Source: Gracilibacillus caseinilyticus (GTDB lineage Bacteria > Bacillota > Bacilli > Bacillales > Amphibacillaceae). From it: a stretch of DNA of 64,000 nt. This document shows positions 35,025 to 43,438 of this stretch, piece after piece; position 1 is the stretch's first letter; every line of letters starts with the position of its first letter. The stretch is from contig NZ_CP095072.1 in assembly GCF_022919115.1 (NCBI RefSeq), forward strand, positions 4,030,001 through 4,094,000, in the 5' to 3' direction. The notes below the pieces were generated by a model. That model saw only the letters and a program-made list of their open reading frames with translations. It did no database searches and was not told where the DNA came from. The position numbers and the translations under genes were made by a program.

Positions 35025-36305
35025 CTACTTAATCTCTTTATTAAACACATACTGATTTCTATCTACTTTAGCTTGATATAATGCGTCGTCTGCGCGATGA
35101 ATTAATGTTCTAAAGTCTCCGCCGTTATCTGGAAATAGCGCAATTCCTATACTTGAAGTTACGTGGATACTTAAACCATCAATCTCGTAAGGTTTTTGAA
35201 ACATAGTATGCATTCTTTCTGCAACATCTATTGTTTCCTTTCCCAGCGTGATTTCTTTCAGTAAAACAAGAAATTCATCCCCGCCAACTCGGCAAAGTGC
35301 ATCTCCATTACGAACACATGATTTTAATCTGGTTGCAAATTGCTGGAGTAATTGATCACTTACATTATGACCAAAAGTATCATTTATTGCTTTAAACTTA
35401 TCAATGTCAATATACATCAATGCAACTTTTTTGTTTTCTTTCTTGGCTATTTCAATTGATTCTGTAACAATTTCTGTAAAACTCCTTCTGTTTTTCAACC
35501 CTGTTAAAGGATCTTGATACGCAAGATGTTCCAGTTGTTGTTCGTATTTTTTCTTTTCAGTCACATCCCGAAAAACAATTTGTATATCTGGTTTCTTTTT
35601 ACTACCAATCGGTATTATTTTTACTTCTGCATCAATCTCTGTACCATCACTTAGAGCAAACATACCAATCAATGTCTTAGGTACTCCCAATTTGTCATCT
35701 ACATATACGTTATTTATCACATGCTGTATTTCGACTCTTCTTTCACTTGTTATAAAATCCCAAATAGATTGACCAGCAATATCTTCTAGGTTTTGTTTTC
35801 CAAAAAGTTTAACAGCAGATGAATTAGCAAATTCAATCTTATTATTACGCTGTTTTACTATTACTTCTGGTAAATATTCTACAAGCGTTCGATAGCAGTA
35901 TTCACTTTCTTCAAGTTGCCTCTGAATTTGTAATTGCTCCGTAAAGTCCTTATACATCCCTATTGCAAGAATTCTTTTGTCATTAACTGACCAGTAAGAT
36001 GCTAAGATATCCAACATCAAATCATGCTTACTTCTTCTTTTTGCAACCTCATAAGGGAAGTCTTGCCCATCTTTTAAATTACTTAATAGACTCTGATGTT
36101 CTTCTTCTGTCATATTGGTAATGAACGGAGGAAAAGTAATATCATGTAATTCCTCTAACTCCCAGCCAAGCATATGATTGAAGACTGGATTCGCGTCAAT
36201 TACTGCTCCTCGATAGTCTATAGCAAAAATAGCATCTGTTGTATTTGTCCAAATAAGATCCAATATATTATATTTTTTATTAGGTTGATATACTAAATCC
36301 ATCAT
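35025..36305 (-). CDS. PAS-PAS-GGDEF diguanylate cyclase
   Basis: Cytoplasmic sensor enzyme that would make cyclic di-GMP. Two PAS domains (about residues 20-130 and 140-255, the first opening with DLIWTNTTDAIFAIDYRG) precede a GGDEF domain (about 260-425) with an intact CRVGGDEFLV active site and an inhibitory RxxD site (RNGD) five residues before it. The ATG at 36303-36305 overlaps the stop of the EAL gene by four bases (ATGA), so synthase and hydrolase are coupled. No membrane segment, so an internal cue such as redox state or a ligand is expected; unknown. Confidence 0.9.
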   Translation of the reverse strand: MMDLVYQPNKKYNILDLIWTNTTDAIFAIDYRGAVIDANPVFNHMLGWELEELHDITFPPFITNMTEEEHQSLLSNLKDGQDFPYEVAKRRSKHDLMLDILASYWSVNDKRILAIGMYKDFTEQLQIQRQLEESEYCYRTLVEYLPEVIVKQRNNKIEFANSSAVKLFGKQNLEDIAGQSIWDFITSERRVEIQHVINNVYVDDKLGVPKTLIGMFALSDGTEIDAEVKIIPIGSKKKPDIQIVFRDVTEKKKYEQQLEHLAYQDPLTGLKNRRSFTEIVTESIEIAKKENKKVALMYIDIDKFKAINDTFGHNVSDQLLQQFATRLKSCVRNGDALCRVGGDEFLVLLKEITLGKETIDVAERMHTMFQKPYEIDGLSIHVTSSIGIALFPDNGGDFRTLIHRADDALYQAKVDRNQYVFNKEIK

Positions 36306-37096
36306 AGCCACCCGATTCTTTGTTCGCCAGTATTATGAATATATGCTGTTTCCACTACCTCACTTGATAAATAGTAGTCTATAGACCCAGGTTTTCCTAA
36401 CACATATCCTTGTGCATACCGAATTCCTAATGCTTTTGCCATGTATAAATCTTCTACTTTCTCTAAGCCTTCTAAAATAACAATTGGATCATCACCTAAG
36501 AGCTTAATTATGGATTGAATCGCCCTTTGCTTATCAAGGTTATATGCTAGATTCTGTGAAAAATAACAATCTAGTTTTACAATGTTTGGCTCAAGCTCCA
36601 TAGCGTATGGTATGGTCGAATCACCTTTACCTAAGTCATCCAATGCAATTAAAAATCCTTGTTTTTTCATGTCAGAAACCATGGTTTTACACATCAATAA
36701 TTCTGCTTCTTTTCTCTCTTCCGTAATTTCAAACACTATATTATGAACAGTTGGCTTTAATGTTGATTTAAGCTGCTCTATCCCCTGTATATTAAAATTA
36801 TTTGCTATGTTGGACGGAAGGATATTGATGAATAAATGTTTTCCCTTTAGCTCAGATGCACGTTCATTTATTTCTTCAAATGCTTTATTTATGGAGTACA
36901 TATCTAAATCAAAAAGCTTGCCTTTTTTTTCTGCATAACCGAAGATTTTCTCTGGACTATCCATGTCTTTTGAGCGAAGTAACATTTCATAGCCATAAAC
37001 CTTATTAGTAGTTAATTCAACGATTGGCTGTACCATATGGTACAAGCTTTTTTTGCTTAGGTATGGACCTAAATTTATATTATTCACCAACCACAA
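36302..37096 (-). CDS. EAL-domain cyclic-di-GMP phosphodiesterase-like protein
   Basis: 264 residues, a single EAL domain. Family positions are mostly kept: YEMLLRS for E-A-L-L-R, NILPSN, FEITEE, ALDDLGKGDS, KLDCYF, EGLEK and YAQGYVLGKP, so catalysis is plausible, though EML and DDLG differ from the classic EAL and DDFG. The start is uncertain: TTG at 37096 or 37090 or GTG at 37087, none with a strong site (GAGG nearby). Forms a coupled pair with the downstream diguanylate cyclase. Confidence 0.85.
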   Translation of the reverse strand: MWLVNNINLGPYLSKKSLYHMVQPIVELTTNKVYGYEMLLRSKDMDSPEKIFGYAEKKGKLFDLDMYSINKAFEEINERASELKGKHLFINILPSNIANNFNIQGIEQLKSTLKPTVHNIVFEITEERKEAELLMCKTMVSDMKKQGFLIALDDLGKGDSTIPYAMELEPNIVKLDCYFSQNLAYNLDKQRAIQSIIKLLGDDPIVILEGLEKVEDLYMAKALGIRYAQGYVLGKPGSIDYYLSSEVVETAYIHNTGEQRIGWL

Positions 37097-37171
37097 TCCT
37101 CAACTCTCTATCAGTTAAGATCTTTCATATAAGTTTCTAAATTATGCTATAGACTGTCCGTCCCTTCCTTT

Positions 37172-37786
37172 CTATTCATTTAAGTCTAAGGTAGAATACC
37201 ATTTACTAGCAGCCGCTACCTCTGTAGGTGTCAGTTGATGTCCTCTATCTTCCCAGTGTATATCTACTTTCGCGTTGGCTTTTTCTAGTAAAGTTTGTAA
37301 TTCTGTAGATTCTACAGCTGAACAAATAGGATCGTTTGTTCCAGCTGCAATAAATACCGATTTCCCTGATAAATCTGGCAGTTTTATTCCTCTTCTTGGA
37401 ACCATGGGGTGATGAAGGATTGCGCCCTTTAGAGTATTTTGGTAATGAAATAATAAACTTGCTGCAATATTCGCACCGTTTGAGTATCCGATGGCAATAA
37501 TATTATCTCGGTCAAAGTCATATTCTTGCGCTGCATCATCAAGGAATTGATTCAGCTCTTCAGTACGATATACTAAATCTTCTTCATCAAATACACCTTC
37601 TGCTAACCTCTTAAAGAAGCGGGGCATTCCGTTTTCTGAAATGTTTCCACGAACACTTAATACAGATGCTTCATCATCTACTCTTCCAGCAAGAGGTAAT
37701 AAATCTAATTCATTACCACCAGTTCCATGTAACAGTAGTAACGTTGGCTTCTTAGGATCTTTTCCTTTGTTAAATATGTGCTTCAT
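37172..37786 (-). CDS. mhqD: MhqD-like phospholipase/carboxylesterase-family hydrolase
   Basis: 204-residue alpha/beta hydrolase with LLLHGTGGNELDLLPLAG, nucleophile Ser in AIGYSNGANIA (about residue 107), catalytic Asp in GTNDPICS and His in DRGHQLT. Closest in style to MhqD of B. subtilis, made with ring-cleaving dioxygenases during quinone or catechol stress. Here it follows the dioxygenase relic and shares direction with the mhqN-mhqO group. Substrate unknown. Confidence 0.87.
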   Translation of the reverse strand: MKHIFNKGKDPKKPTLLLLHGTGGNELDLLPLAGRVDDEASVLSVRGNISENGMPRFFKRLAEGVFDEEDLVYRTEELNQFLDDAAQEYDFDRDNIIAIGYSNGANIAASLLFHYQNTLKGAILHHPMVPRRGIKLPDLSGKSVFIAAGTNDPICSAVESTELQTLLEKANAKVDIHWEDRGHQLTPTEVAAASKWYSTLDLNE

Positions 37787-37835
37787 TATTTATCCTCCTC
37801 TAAATCTCTAACTTTCACATTGGGCAAAGCAGCTT

Positions 37836-38738
37836 CTAGTTCTTCCTTTTTTCTTCTAACCAAGAAGGAAGCATAAGTTCCTCTCCTAGTTTATTGATAG
37901 GTTCATCAACAATCAATCCTGGTGGATCTGTTGCTATCTCAAAAAGAATTCCACCTTCTTCATGGAAATATAGTGCTTTAAAATAATTGCGATCTTTTAT
38001 TTCTGTAGGGTAATATCCCTTTTCTATTAGTAGTGACCGCCACTTCTGAAGGTCTTCATCGTCCTTGGCTCTCCATGCAATGTGATGAACTGTACCAGCC
38101 CCCATTAAACCACGCGGAGATGGTGTTAACTTTATATCAACCGTATTGCCAAGCTCTGCTGCCGATTTGAATCTAAGGTATCCTTCCTCTTGCCCAATGA
38201 GTTCAAACCCTAATATATTCTCTAGTACATTTGCCGTTTGATGTGGCTTTGCTGAATTCAATGTAGTTCCACCAAATCCTTTAATTGCAACTTTATCGGT
38301 TATTTCGCCAAAACTCCATCTATTTATTGGTCCATTAATTCGTTCAACTAGTTCAATTGGAAGTCCGTCTGGATCGCTGAACCTAAGATATCTCTCTTCA
38401 AACCAGGTTAATTTTCTCTATTTCTACTCCAAACTTTTGCAAACGGTTCTCCCAAAATTCAATCGAACCATTCGGGATAATATAACTTGTGACTCCTACT
38501 TGACCAGTGCCAATATGTCCTTTAAGTTGTTTCTGCCATAAAAAAATGTAATTATAGTTCCAGGATCAGCAGATTTATTTCCAAAATAAAGGTGATATAC
38601 TTCTGGCCTGTCAAAATTTATTGTCTTTTTTACAAGTCGTAATCCTAGTACACCGGCATAAAAATCTATATTTCTTTGCGCATCATTAACCATCGCTGTA
38701 ATATGGTGAATACCTGCTGTCTTGTGCAAACTACTCAC
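37836..38738 (-). pseudogene. Frameshifted ring-cleaving dioxygenase (second copy)
   Basis: Relic of a two-VOC-domain extradiol dioxygenase, paralogue of 39397-40335. The start region (GTG near 38738) reads KTAGIHHITAMVNDAQRNIDFYAG to TIITFF; the frame breaks near 38510, continues QVGVTSYIIP in another frame, hits a further frameshift near 38405 (before RYLRFSDPDGLP), and the last 141 residues (GAGTVHHIAWRAK, EEGGILFEIATDPPG) are open to 37836. Two frameshifts inactivate it. Confidence 0.88.
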
Positions 38739-38766
38739 TCCATTTCTTACAAGATTATACCTAGAA

Positions 38767-39375
38767 TTATTTCGGTCTTTCCTTAGTAAAGATTTCACCA
38801 ATCTTTGCGTAATCATGCCCTGCTAACCTGCTTATGGCACCAAGACCTCTGGGATCTATTCTTCCGTTTTCGTAAATATCACTTTCAACATGATATTGAA
38901 CTACTCTCCCTATCAGAAAATCACACCCTGGTGTATCTTCGTTCTCCAACTCTAATGCATGTTCCAGCACACATTCCATACGGACTTTTGCTTCCCTTAT
39001 GCCTGGCACCGAGATATTTACACTTTCTACTTCCGTTAAAGCCGCCAGCTGAACCTCACTTTGACTTGGTGGTAATTTTGCTGCCGTTGCATTTATTTTT
39101 TCAACATTTTGTTCATCGACAATATGAACTACAAATTCCTTACTCTTCATGATGTTTCTAGCAGTATCCTTCTGGTTCCCTCCAGACCGTTGTATCGATA
39201 AAGAAACCAAAGGTGGATTAGAAGATACAATATTAAAATAACTAAAAGGTGCTCCGTTTAAGATACCTTCTTCGGACAAACTTGTAACAAATGCAATTGG
39301 TCTCGGTATAATACTCCCGATTAAAAATTTGTAATTCTCTCTTTCCGTTATTGTCCGTGGATCAATGGAAAACAT
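38767..39375 (-). CDS. Flavin reductase-like (flavoredoxin) protein
   Basis: 202-residue split-barrel FMN-binding protein with ENYKFLIGSIIPRPIAFVTSLSEEG, APFSYFNIVSSNPPLVSLSI and KDTARNIMKSKEFVVHIV. Such proteins supply reduced flavin or act as flavoredoxins; next to ring-cleaving dioxygenases it may serve an aromatic hydroxylation step, which is inference. It is 21 bases downstream of mhqO and overlaps nothing, so it should be co-transcribed. Confidence 0.88.
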   Translation of the reverse strand: MFSIDPRTITERENYKFLIGSIIPRPIAFVTSLSEEGILNGAPFSYFNIVSSNPPLVSLSIQRSGGNQKDTARNIMKSKEFVVHIVDEQNVEKINATAAKLPPSQSEVQLAALTEVESVNISVPGIREAKVRMECVLEHALELENEDTPGCDFLIGRVVQYHVESDIYENGRIDPRGLGAISRLAGHDYAKIGEIFTKERPK

Positions 39376-39396
39376 CGAATCACTCCTTTACAAAGT

Positions 39397-40335
39397 TTAA
39401 TCAAGTTCTTTCACTTTTATTGGTATCAATCTACGTTCTAATTGCTCTCTGTATTGTTCATACTGGGCTGGTAACATTAATTGTCCCCCCATTGTTTCAT
39501 GTGATTCATCATGAGCAAATCCAGGAGGGTCTGTTGCAATTTCAAACAAGATTTCCCCATGTTCTCTAAAGTAAATAGCGTTAAAGTAATTTCTGTCTTG
39601 CACAGGCGTAACACCATAACCTTGGTCTGTAACATACTTTTGCCACTCTAACTGATCATTGTCATCAATAGCTCTCCACGCAATATGGTGAACTGTACCT
39701 GCACCTATCTGTCCATTCCCTATTGTAGTTAATTTCAAATCAATGACATTTCCAATATCACCGGAAGAACGGAAACGAATAAAATCTCCTTCTTCCCCAA
39801 CTTTTTCTAGTCCCATTACCTTTTCTAATAATTCAGCTGTTTTTTCTGGTTGTTTGGATAAAAGTGTCGCTCCACCAAACCCTTTGATTGCATTATCTGG
39901 TGTTAATTCCCCGAATTTCCAATTGTTCTTGTCCCCTTCTTCTCTTTCAACTATTTCTAGGTGAAGTCCATGAGGATCATCAAACTCCAAGTATTCTTCT
40001 CCAAAACGGTGCATCTTTGTATAAGGGACGTTAAATTTTGTTAATCTATTTTCCCAGAATGTCATTGCACCTTTTGGAACGACATAAGAAGTAACTCCTA
40101 CCTGACCATCTCCGATCACTCCTTGACTAGCATCTGCCCATGGAAAGAATGTAATGATAGTACCTGGTTTACCACCTTCATCACCAAAATATAGGTGGTA
40201 AGTACCTGGATCATCAAAATTAACGGTTTTTTTCACTAAACGTAAACCTAGAACTCCAGCATAAAAATCTACATTTTCTTGCGGATGACCTACTATTGCT
40301 GTAATGTGGTGAATCCCACTTGTTTTTTTAATCAT
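39397..40335 (-). CDS. mhqO: MhqO-like ring-cleaving dioxygenase
   Basis: 312 residues with two VOC (glyoxalase-fold) modules. Candidate iron ligands are His in SGIHHITAIVG (N-module), His in GTVHHIAWRA and Glu in GEILFEIATDPPG (C-module). This group (MhqA/MhqE/MhqO) opens hydroquinone or catechol rings and confers quinone resistance. It starts 40 bases after mhqN with a clear AGGAG, and the neighbouring relic at 37836 shows a former duplicate. Confidence 0.9.
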   Translation of the reverse strand: MIKKTSGIHHITAIVGHPQENVDFYAGVLGLRLVKKTVNFDDPGTYHLYFGDEGGKPGTIITFFPWADASQGVIGDGQVGVTSYVVPKGAMTFWENRLTKFNVPYTKMHRFGEEYLEFDDPHGLHLEIVEREEGDKNNWKFGELTPDNAIKGFGGATLLSKQPEKTAELLEKVMGLEKVGEEGDFIRFRSSGDIGNVIDLKLTTIGNGQIGAGTVHHIAWRAIDDNDQLEWQKYVTDQGYGVTPVQDRNYFNAIYFREHGEILFEIATDPPGFAHDESHETMGGQLMLPAQYEQYREQLERRLIPIKVKELD

Positions 40336-40374
40336 TTCATTTCACTCCTATTTAATATAATTGTTGTTTTATTA

Positions 40375-41004
40375 TTAGATATAAGTTACAAATTCATTTA
40401 CAGGTTTTCTATATCCTCTCGGTTTTCTGCTTTCCACTTTTTCCTTTCCAAGTGTAATAAGTGTAATCATCATGACGACCTCGTATTGTTCACTTATGTT
40501 CAATACCTCTTTCACCTTTATAGGATCGAAGCCAATCATAGGACAGGTATCCCAACCTTTTTCTTTAGCAGCCATCATAAAAAGCATGGAAGATAAGGAT
40601 CCATTTCTAATGGCTTCATCCCTTTGAAACTCTTCCCCTCTGGATTGATAAAAAGAAACAGTATCATTGACCATTAAATCATATTCTTGTTTGTTTACTA
40701 TTCCAAGCAGTTTTAAGCCTTCGTAGATCTCTGCGGTTTGATGAAAAGCATTCTTATCTCCCAAAACGATAATAACTGCAGATGAACTTAATACCTTGTA
40801 TTGACCATTAGCCGCCACTTGTAACATTTCCTTTTTATCTTTGTCTAATACAGTTATATAGTTGGTATGTTGCAAATTAAAAGCAGAGGGTCCCAACTTG
40901 ACTAATTCAAAAATTTCATTTAATTCTTGTTTAGAAACGGTGAATTCTGGGATGAAATTTCCTGCTGATCGCCTTTCTTTTACTAACTCTTTAAAATCTG
41001 ACAT
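40375..41004 (-). CDS. mhqN: MhqN-like nitroreductase
   Basis: 209-residue FMN-dependent NAD(P)H nitro/quinone reductase. Motifs: RRSAGNFIP, LGPSAFNLQHTNY, and MAAKEKGWDTCPMIGFDP plus a C-terminal PRGYRKPVNEFV. The ATG at 41002-41004 stands five bases after GGGGA; a GTG four codons earlier is less likely. First gene of the mhqN-mhqO-flavin reductase-mhqD run, directly behind an MhqR-type box (41046-41063). Confidence 0.9.
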   Translation of the reverse strand: MSDFKELVKERRSAGNFIPEFTVSKQELNEIFELVKLGPSAFNLQHTNYITVLDKDKKEMLQVAANGQYKVLSSSAVIIVLGDKNAFHQTAEIYEGLKLLGIVNKQEYDLMVNDTVSFYQSRGEEFQRDEAIRNGSLSSMLFMMAAKEKGWDTCPMIGFDPIKVKEVLNISEQYEVVMMITLITLGKEKVESRKPRGYRKPVNEFVTYI

Positions 41005-41045
41005 ATCTATCCCCACAAACGATTCTTATTTATTATTAATTAATA

Positions 41046-41063
41046 TATTACTAATTCGAGATA
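41046..41063 (-). promoter_or_regulatory. MhqR-type operator upstream of mhqN
   Basis: TATTACTAA-TTCGAGATA: the right half matches the consensus, the left half is weaker. On the minus strand TTTACA-N17-TAATAT overlaps it. Confidence 0.65.
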
Positions 41064-41077
41064 TTATTGTAAAAAAT

Positions 41078-41533
41078 TTACATGCTTTGTGCATGGAAGC
41101 CTAGTTTTTTCAACTGTACAATTAGACCTTCTTTTTCTTTAATGTCTAATCCCCCAAAGATTTCTTTCAAAGCTGCTTTATGTTTTGGAAAGACTTCATT
41201 TATCAGTTCAATTCCAGCTTCCGTTATGACAGCATGTGTTATTCGTCGATCTTTTGGACAAGGCTTTCTCTCTAATAATTTTTTCTTTTCTAGTTTATCT
41301 ACAACATAGGTAATACTACTACTTGCAATTAAAACTTTTTCACCAATTTTTTGTATTGGCTGATCACCTTTACTATAGATTAATTCTAAAACAGCAAACT
41401 CAGTTGGATTTAATCCTAGACATTTTATGTCTTCTTCTACACGCTTTTTAATTGATTGTAATGCTCGAGATAGGACAATAAATGCCTTTAATGACAAATC
41501 CTCTTCATATTTCTCCATGTCTTGACTATCCAT
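41078..41533 (-). CDS. mhqR: MhqR-like MarR-family repressor
   Basis: 151-residue winged-helix regulator. The stretch SLKAFIVLSRALQSI, LGLNPTEFAVLELIYSKGDQPIQKIGEKVLIASSSITYVVDKLEKK and CPKDRRITHAVIT closely follow MhqR, the repressor of quinone-detoxifying genes in B. subtilis. AAAGGA lies nine bases before the ATG at 41531-41533. It is flanked by matching 9-9 operators on both sides, so it is autoregulated and controls mhqN, doxX and probably the wrbA-like gene. Confidence 0.9.
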   Translation of the reverse strand: MDSQDMEKYEEDLSLKAFIVLSRALQSIKKRVEEDIKCLGLNPTEFAVLELIYSKGDQPIQKIGEKVLIASSSITYVVDKLEKKKLLERKPCPKDRRITHAVITEAGIELINEVFPKHKAALKEIFGGLDIKEKEGLIVQLKKLGFHAQSM

Positions 41534-41552
41534 GATACTCATTCCTTTCAAT

Positions 41553-41599
41553 TACCTCGAATTCGAGATAATTGTATTATATTGATTGGCATGTGTCAA
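41553..41599 (-). promoter_or_regulatory. mhqR promoter and MhqR-type operator
   Basis: On the minus strand TTGACA (41594-41599), 17-base spacer, TACAAT (41571-41576), then the best operator copy TACCTCGAA-TTCGAGATA (41553-41570) immediately downstream, where bound repressor would block initiation. Confidence 0.85.
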
Positions 41600-42526
41600 C
41601 CCTTTCTAAAATTGTTTTTAGTCATTTCATAAAACTTAGTATCAATTATACTACAGATTTACGTAAACCTTTAAGTGGCCAATTCAACTTCTAATAATAT
41701 AATCTCCCTTTTTTTCTGCGGAAATTATCTACGGCCTTTGTAGTATGTTCCGCTTTTTGAAAACCATATAAATCAAGACACTTCTATGCTTTAGGTACAT
41801 CGTTTTATAAATGAAGTTGATTGCTGAGTAGTAAGCGTCTACTACGTAATACAAGAGTTAAGCTGAGCCATTTATAAAAACTGATTATAAAATAAAATAT
41901 TAAACCTTTTATCACCAGAGAAACCGCAGTGGTAAACAGTCTGTAGTTCTTTGGTACACTTTGGGTCATTTTGTGGTAAAAAACTATGCCAGAGGTGGGA
42001 CATTTCAGTGGTCGTATTAAATACGACGTTACTCCTTGTTGTTCTCTTTTAGTGTTCAACAATATCCTAAAGTCAACACTGCGATTATGATTTATTAAAA
42101 AGTTAACAAAATAAGGATTTAAATCAGGTTCCCAATAGATGTAAGAATATTTGGAGATTTATGTGATATAAATTTATTGATAGTGCAACAATATACTTAG
42201 TAATAAAAGTATCGAAAATGCTTTATTTACCCCGACATATATTCTGGGGCCAATAAACAAAGACTGAAAGAAAAAAGAAACTCTTTAATCTCCCAGCCCT
42301 ATCCAAACGTTCTTAATTTTAATATATCAAGTTTTTCTTTTTCCATCTTTATTCGACTAATTTCCAATTAAATTGTGTCGATTCTAAATCATCTTTCTCT
42401 CTTTTACAGAAAAAGATTGATGTTGTGCGATACATTTAGAGATGGAATACTTTTAAAAAAACCCGAATTTATTTAAATAAACAATATTGAACCACCAAAA
42501 GTTTGTGGACTTTCGTTGTAGCAATA
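41600..42526. other. Gene-free stretch between mhqR and ssrA
   Basis: About 930 bases. A minus-strand open frame (41805-42062) has no ribosome site or family resemblance. The only structure noted is a perfect palindrome GTCGTATTAAATACGAC around 42019-42036. No gene is supported. Confidence 0.5.
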
Positions 42527-42637
42527 GTTTATGCTTATTTGAATTTATTATGGTAGTTCACAATAAATTATCAAGCATAAGATTCCATAAAGTATATTCA
42601 AGCATAAGCTTTCATTTTATGAAAATTTATGCTTGAA
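42527..42637. repeat. Cluster of CAAGCATAA inverted repeats
   Basis: Four copies of TTCAAGCATAA or its complement lie within 110 bases: complement near 42530 (one mismatch), direct at 42571 and 42598, complement at 42627. The last two form a strong hairpin (TTCAAGCATAA...TTCA / TGAA...TTATGCTTGAA, 42597-42636) just downstream of the tmRNA terminator. Role unknown. Confidence 0.7.
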
Positions 42638-42651
42638 GTAACAAAAAAAAC

Positions 42652-42680
42652 AAAAAAACCACCAATTATGTATTGGTGGA
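42652..42680 (-). terminator. tmRNA terminator, sharing the 3' CCACCA
   Basis: On the minus strand CCACCAAT and ATTGGTGG form an 8-bp stem followed by TTTTTTTGTTTTTTTTG. The left arm starts within the encoded CCACCA end of tmRNA. Confidence 0.85.
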
Positions 42681-43311
42681 GACGGTGGGACGTGCACTTC
42701 CATGCTTTCGACATGGCACTGACTATATCATGAACCTGTTAATCACAGGCTCTTCGGCGTATTATGCAAAATGTAGATTTTGTTAAAAACAACAAGTATT
42801 TTGCATCCTAGTACTACCTTCCTGGTAGCCTATAAGTCGATACACGGCTGTTGGATTCCTCCACATACCGCTCGGTGTTGCCTTATCACCTTTATGGTAA
42901 CTTAGATTTCACCGATAAAGCCGAATTATCACTCATGTGTTGCCACACGAGGCGACTATTTACTAATCGAACCCACGTCCAGAGATATCGGCACTCAGGC
43001 GTCTACACGCATAGTTGGTATATTGCGCATTCGCCAGCTCTTCTGCCTACCAACAGGCGTCCGAGTGGCTAGCCTGATTAGTCTCTTCTATCCTTCCCCA
43101 GGCGGAGGATGATAGCGTAGCCCACTAATAAGTGAGACCCTTCAATCTACCACATGGGCGATGGTAGGAAGGATCCTTCAGCAGTGCTTACGCAGCTGCT
43201 AAAGAGTAATTGTTTTCTTTGCCAGTTATTATTGGCGTTAACGTTTTACGAGTCGTAACCTCGACGCGCAACCTGAGCTCGATCTATCCCTGTCGAATCC
43301 GTAACGTCCCC
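42674..43311 (-). ncRNA. ssrA: tmRNA (ssrA) gene, interrupted in the T-loop
   Basis: Transfer-messenger RNA that rescues stalled ribosomes with SmpB. The 5' end GGGGACGTTACGG and GATTCGACAGGGATAG (43311 downward) and the 3' end CGTCTCCACCA (42684-42674) pair as the acceptor stem, GGGGACG with CGTCTCC. The tag frame (43223 to 43188) encodes GKENNYSLAAA and a stop, giving a degradation tag (A)GKENNYSLAAA. The T-arm is split: GTGGG-TTCGAT at 42976-42966 and T-CCCAC at 42690-42685, with 275 bases between. Removing them leaves 363 nt, a normal tmRNA size. It is downstream of smpB on the same strand, the usual Bacillaceae order. Confidence 0.95.
42691..42965 (-). ncRNA. Putative group I intron inside tmRNA
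   Basis: 275-nt insert between T-loop bases. Evidence for group I: the 5' exon ends in U (TTCGAT) and its CGAU can pair with GUCG at intron positions about 10-13, giving the U.G wobble of P1; the intron ends in G; a segment GATATAGTC near the 3' end resembles the conserved P7/J8-7 region; AAGGCAACACCGAG resembles the P4-P5 core. Hairpins are visible: CTCGTGTG/CACATGAG (P2-like), ATGCAAAAT/ATTTTGCAT (P8-like), CCTGT/ACAGG and CCATG/CATGG near the end (P9-like). No protein is encoded. Full secondary structure was not computed. Confidence 0.85.
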
Positions 43312-43390
43312 ATATATAAAATAAAAGGGCAAACGGACAGAGCGAAATTGCTCAATATATTCAATTATAGATGTCCTGCCGACTTAAACT

Positions 43391-43418
43391 ATTATAACAT
43401 AAATTCTCTCTAATTCAA
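43391..43418 (-). promoter_or_regulatory. Candidate ssrA promoter
   Basis: On the minus strand TTGAAT (43413-43418), 16-base spacer and TATAAT (43391-43396) lie about 80 bases before the mature tmRNA 5' end, which would leave a leader to be removed by RNase P. It lies in the gap between smpB and ssrA. Confidence 0.55.
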
Positions 43419-43438
43419 GGAATATGAACTGGGAATAT

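Noticed and set aside
41805..42062. 85-codon minus-strand open frame with a hydrophobic stretch
   Set aside because: No start signal and no recognisable family; composition fits random AT-rich DNA.
42851..43072. Plus-strand open frame opposite the tmRNA gene
   Set aside because: Shadow of structured RNA (tmRNA and intron); no ribosome site.
43188..43226. Unusual ACT codon considered as tmRNA resume codon
   Set aside because: In Bacillus tags the first encoded residue is Gly (GK...), so the resume codon is GGC and the ACT lies before it. The tag is normal.
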